From NCBI GenBank assembly GCA_019264505.1, contig JAHUZY010000377.1:1-8269 (forward strand): 8,269 bases of DNA. The letters are read 5' to 3'. Both the position numbers and the translations under genes were made by a program. The notes under the pieces are model-generated. The model was not told the DNA's origin. It ran no database searches and saw only the letters and a program-made list of their open reading frames with translations. This DNA comes from Phenylobacterium sp. GTDB taxonomy: Bacteria > Pseudomonadota > Alphaproteobacteria > Caulobacterales > Caulobacteraceae. Shown here piece after piece: positions 7,173-8,269 of this stretch; position 1 is the stretch's first letter, and every line of letters starts with the position of its first letter.

Positions 7173-7445
7173 ATGAGATTCAGTTATCGATGCGGATGTC
7201 CTAAGCGGCTACCAGTGGCGGACATTTGCCGCAAGGCCGGGATCAGCCAGGCGACCTATTTTAACTGGAAGAAGAAATACGACGGCCTGCTGCCGACCGA
7301 GATGAAGCGGCTAAAGCAGCTGGAAGACGAGAACACCAGGCTGCGAAAGCTGGTGACGGATCTCTCTCTGGACCGGGAGATGCTGCAGCATGTGATCCGC
7401 CGACCCAAAGGGCCGCGAAGCACAAGCTCTGAGGCCTGCTCGTAG
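7173..7445 (+). pseudogene. IS3-family transposase OrfA, degenerate
   Basis: OrfA proteins of IS3 elements are small DNA-binding helix-turn-helix proteins with a leucine zipper that pair with OrfB. Here LPVADICRKAGISQATYFNW (13-32), KKKYDGLLPTEMKRLKQLED (33-52) and ENTRLRKLVTDLSLDREMLQ (53-72) match the family well. The N-terminus MRFSYRCGCPKR is abnormal: an RFS remnant is followed directly by what looks like the end of the usual EEQII...LKR stretch, suggesting a small internal loss. The C-terminus is also odd: after VIRR the frame reads PKGPRSTSSEACS, whereas a shifted frame gives the expected KL-stop (AAG CTC TGA at 7424-7432). So both ends carry indels. The ATG at 7173 is the only sensible start, without a clear ribosome site. 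Confidence 0.8.
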
Positions 7446-7479
7446 GCGGGAGCTGGTGTACGAGTGTGAATCGGCGTGG
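7426..7479 (+). pseudogene. IS3-family OrfB, first few codons only
   Basis: In a frame different from OrfA, the codons from 7426 read ALRPARRRELVYECESAW, matching the start of IS3 OrfB integrases, which usually continue with VSIRRAC. The match stops at 7479 where IS21-type end sequence begins. The catalytic DDE integrase is absent, so the IS3 element was cut by the IS21-type insertion or a later deletion. Confidence 0.7.
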
Positions 7480-7526
7480 AAAACTGATCCCCATCTCGGG
7501 GAGATCGGTGTCGAAAAATGACCCCC
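7479..7526 (+). repeat. IS21-type terminal direct repeats
   Basis: GAAAACTGATCCCC (7479-7492) and GAAAAATGACCCCC (7513-7526) match at 12 of 14 bases, 34 bases apart. Between them lies the small inverted repeat ATCTC-GGG-GAGAT (7493-7505). Their position at the left end, upstream of istA, fits transposase-binding sites of IS21 elements. Confidence 0.7.
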
Positions 7527-7665
7527 TGTTCCTGAGGCTTTGATGGCCAGATCGGCGGCTTGTTCAGCTGCGGATCGAGACGGGGATGTTGGTAGTGGAG
7601 ACGGTGGCGAAGATCCGGCGCGAGCATTTCCGGCGGGGTAAGGGTGTGAAGACGATCGCGCGGGA

Positions 7666-7681
7666 GTTGGGGCGTTGGGGC
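7666..7681 (+). repeat. 8-base tandem duplication in istA
   Basis: GTTGGGGC occurs twice head to tail (7666-7673 and 7674-7681). Removing one copy joins GAG TTG GGG CTG TCG CGC AAC ACG, restoring the expected ELGLSRNT of IstA. The duplication therefore inactivates the gene. Confidence 0.93.
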
Positions 7682-8254
7682 TGTCGCGCAACACGGTCCG
7701 CAAGGTGTTGAGATCTGAAGAGACGGCGTTCGAGTACGAGCGGGCCGAGCAGCCTCACCCGAAGCTGGGAGCCTTCATTCCCCAGTTGGAGGTGATGCTC
7801 GAGGCCAACGCGGCGGGTGCCAGGAAGGATCGGCTGACGCTGACGCGGATGGCCGATCTGCTATCCCGGGAGGGATATGAGGGTGGCTATGACGCTGTGC
7901 GGCGATACGCCGGCCGCTGGTCGTCCAAGCGCCGCGGCGTGAACTTCCCCGTCGAGGCGTTCGTGCCGCTGAGCTTTGCGCCGGGCGACGCCTACCAGTT
8001 TGACTGGAGCCACGACCAGGTCGAGATCGGCGGGACGCCGATGACCGTGAAGGTGGCGCACCTGCTGCTGTGCCACAGCCGGCCTCTACATCCGGGCCTA
8101 TCCGCGCAGACCCAGGAGATGGTGTTCGACGCCCACGCGCGGGCCTTTGCGTCGTTCGGCGGGGTCACGGCGCGGGGGATCTACGACAACATGAAGACCG
8201 CCGTAGACGCGGTCTTCGCCGGCAAGACCCGGCGCTTCAATCGACGGCGCTATC

Positions 8255-8269
8255 CCTTGTCGGACAAGG
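8255..8269. repeat. Inverted repeat at the window edge
   Basis: CCTTGT-CGG-ACAAGG is a perfect 6-base inverted repeat with a 3-base centre ending on the last base of the window. It lies just where IstA-like sequence stops, so it may be part of the end of another insertion or a hairpin, but the window ends before this can be judged. Confidence 0.4.

Larger units (their letters stand above)
7477..8269 (+). mobile_element. IS21-type element, left end and part of istA
   Basis: The boundary is placed at the TG of TGGAAAACTGATCCCC (7477), where IS3 OrfB sequence stops; IS21 elements characteristically begin with TG and carry repeated transposase-binding motifs near each end. Two such motifs are present (7479-7492 and 7513-7526), followed about 60 bases later by istA reading rightward. 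The element continues past the window or is interrupted near its end; istB is not seen. A complete element would be about 2-2.5 kb. Confidence 0.75.
7586..8269 (+). pseudogene. istA: IS21-family IstA transposase, frameshifted and incomplete
   Basis: IstA is the DDE transposase of IS21 elements. From ATG 7586 the frame reads MLVVETVAKIRREHFRRGKG and then KTIAREL, a helix-turn-helix region. It then breaks at an 8-base tandem duplication (7666-7681) and stops at TGA 7709-7711. In the shifted frame the protein resumes as LSRNTVRKVLRSEETAFEYE from 7681 and runs open to the window end. It contains FVPLSFAPGDAYQFDWSHDQ (with the first catalytic Asp in FDWSH), MVFDAHARAF and GIYDNMKTAVDAVF (second Asp in YDN). 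The Glu of the triad lies beyond the window. A tract between CHSR and TQEM (about 8080-8113) reads PLHPGLSAQ in this frame; losing two bases at its start and one at its end would explain it, because the other frame gives LYIRAYPR. After FNRR (about 8247) the usual FLQMCSHY sequence is not found. Confidence 0.88.

Noticed and set aside
6405..7445. A single 346-residue fusion protein
   Set aside because: It is assembled from flavoprotein end, antisense transposase and IS3 OrfA; similarity changes at 6587 and about 7173 show three unrelated pieces.
7861..8076. Minus-strand small open frame within istA
   Set aside because: It lies opposite conserved IstA catalytic-domain sequence and shows no motif of its own.

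Overview
This is a high-GC window from a bacterial chromosome or large replicon. Codon use and the types of protein and insertion sequence suggest an alphaproteobacterium (Caulobacterales or Sphingomonadales-like), but this is inference from general resemblance and no taxonomic marker is present. It divides into an intact catabolic locus (about 1-5680) and a degraded mobile-element region (about 5740-8269).

Left arm, minus strand (3282 down to 1): a tight leftward operon. It starts with an acyl-CoA dehydrogenase-like subunit (2161-3282). This overlaps by 8 bases a second acyl-CoA dehydrogenase (975-2168), which is followed after 46 bases by an acyl-CoA ligase (928-1, running off the window). 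The paired dehydrogenases look like the two halves of a heteromeric enzyme of the kind known from steroid side-chain and ring degradation. The 975-2168 protein carries a candidate catalytic Glu at the isovaleryl/long-chain position. The 2161-3282 protein has no Glu there, and no obvious one at the other usual site.

Centre: an 89-base divergent intergenic region separates that operon from a rightward pair, a TetR-type regulator (3372-4025) whose stop overlaps the GTG start of a type I Baeyer-Villiger monooxygenase (4022-5659). The layout suggests one regulator controlling both arms. An inferred pathway is that the monooxygenase turns a ketone into an ester or lactone, and the resulting acid, after hydrolysis by an enzyme not seen here, is activated by the ligase and desaturated by the dehydrogenase pair. 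The substrate cannot be read from the sequence; steroid, terpenoid or alicyclic ketones are the natural candidates.

Right arm: a nitronate monooxygenase/2-nitropropane dioxygenase-like flavoprotein gene (5739-6587) follows the monooxygenase but is broken. It has one extra G, one missing base, and an abrupt 3' end where insertion-sequence DNA begins. From there on the DNA is a chain of truncated insertion sequences: the N-terminal part of an ISAzo13-type transposase (minus strand, 6588-7091), an IS3-type orfA with the first few codons of orfB (7173-7479), and the left end and istA gene of an IS21-type element (7477 to the window end). The istA gene is frameshifted by an exact 8-base tandem duplication and has a second, self-compensating indel tract. 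No RNA genes, CRISPR array or replication origin were seen. I did not find a convincingly new system; the most notable items are the BVMO/heteromeric dehydrogenase locus and the way its right edge has been eroded by stacked insertion sequences.
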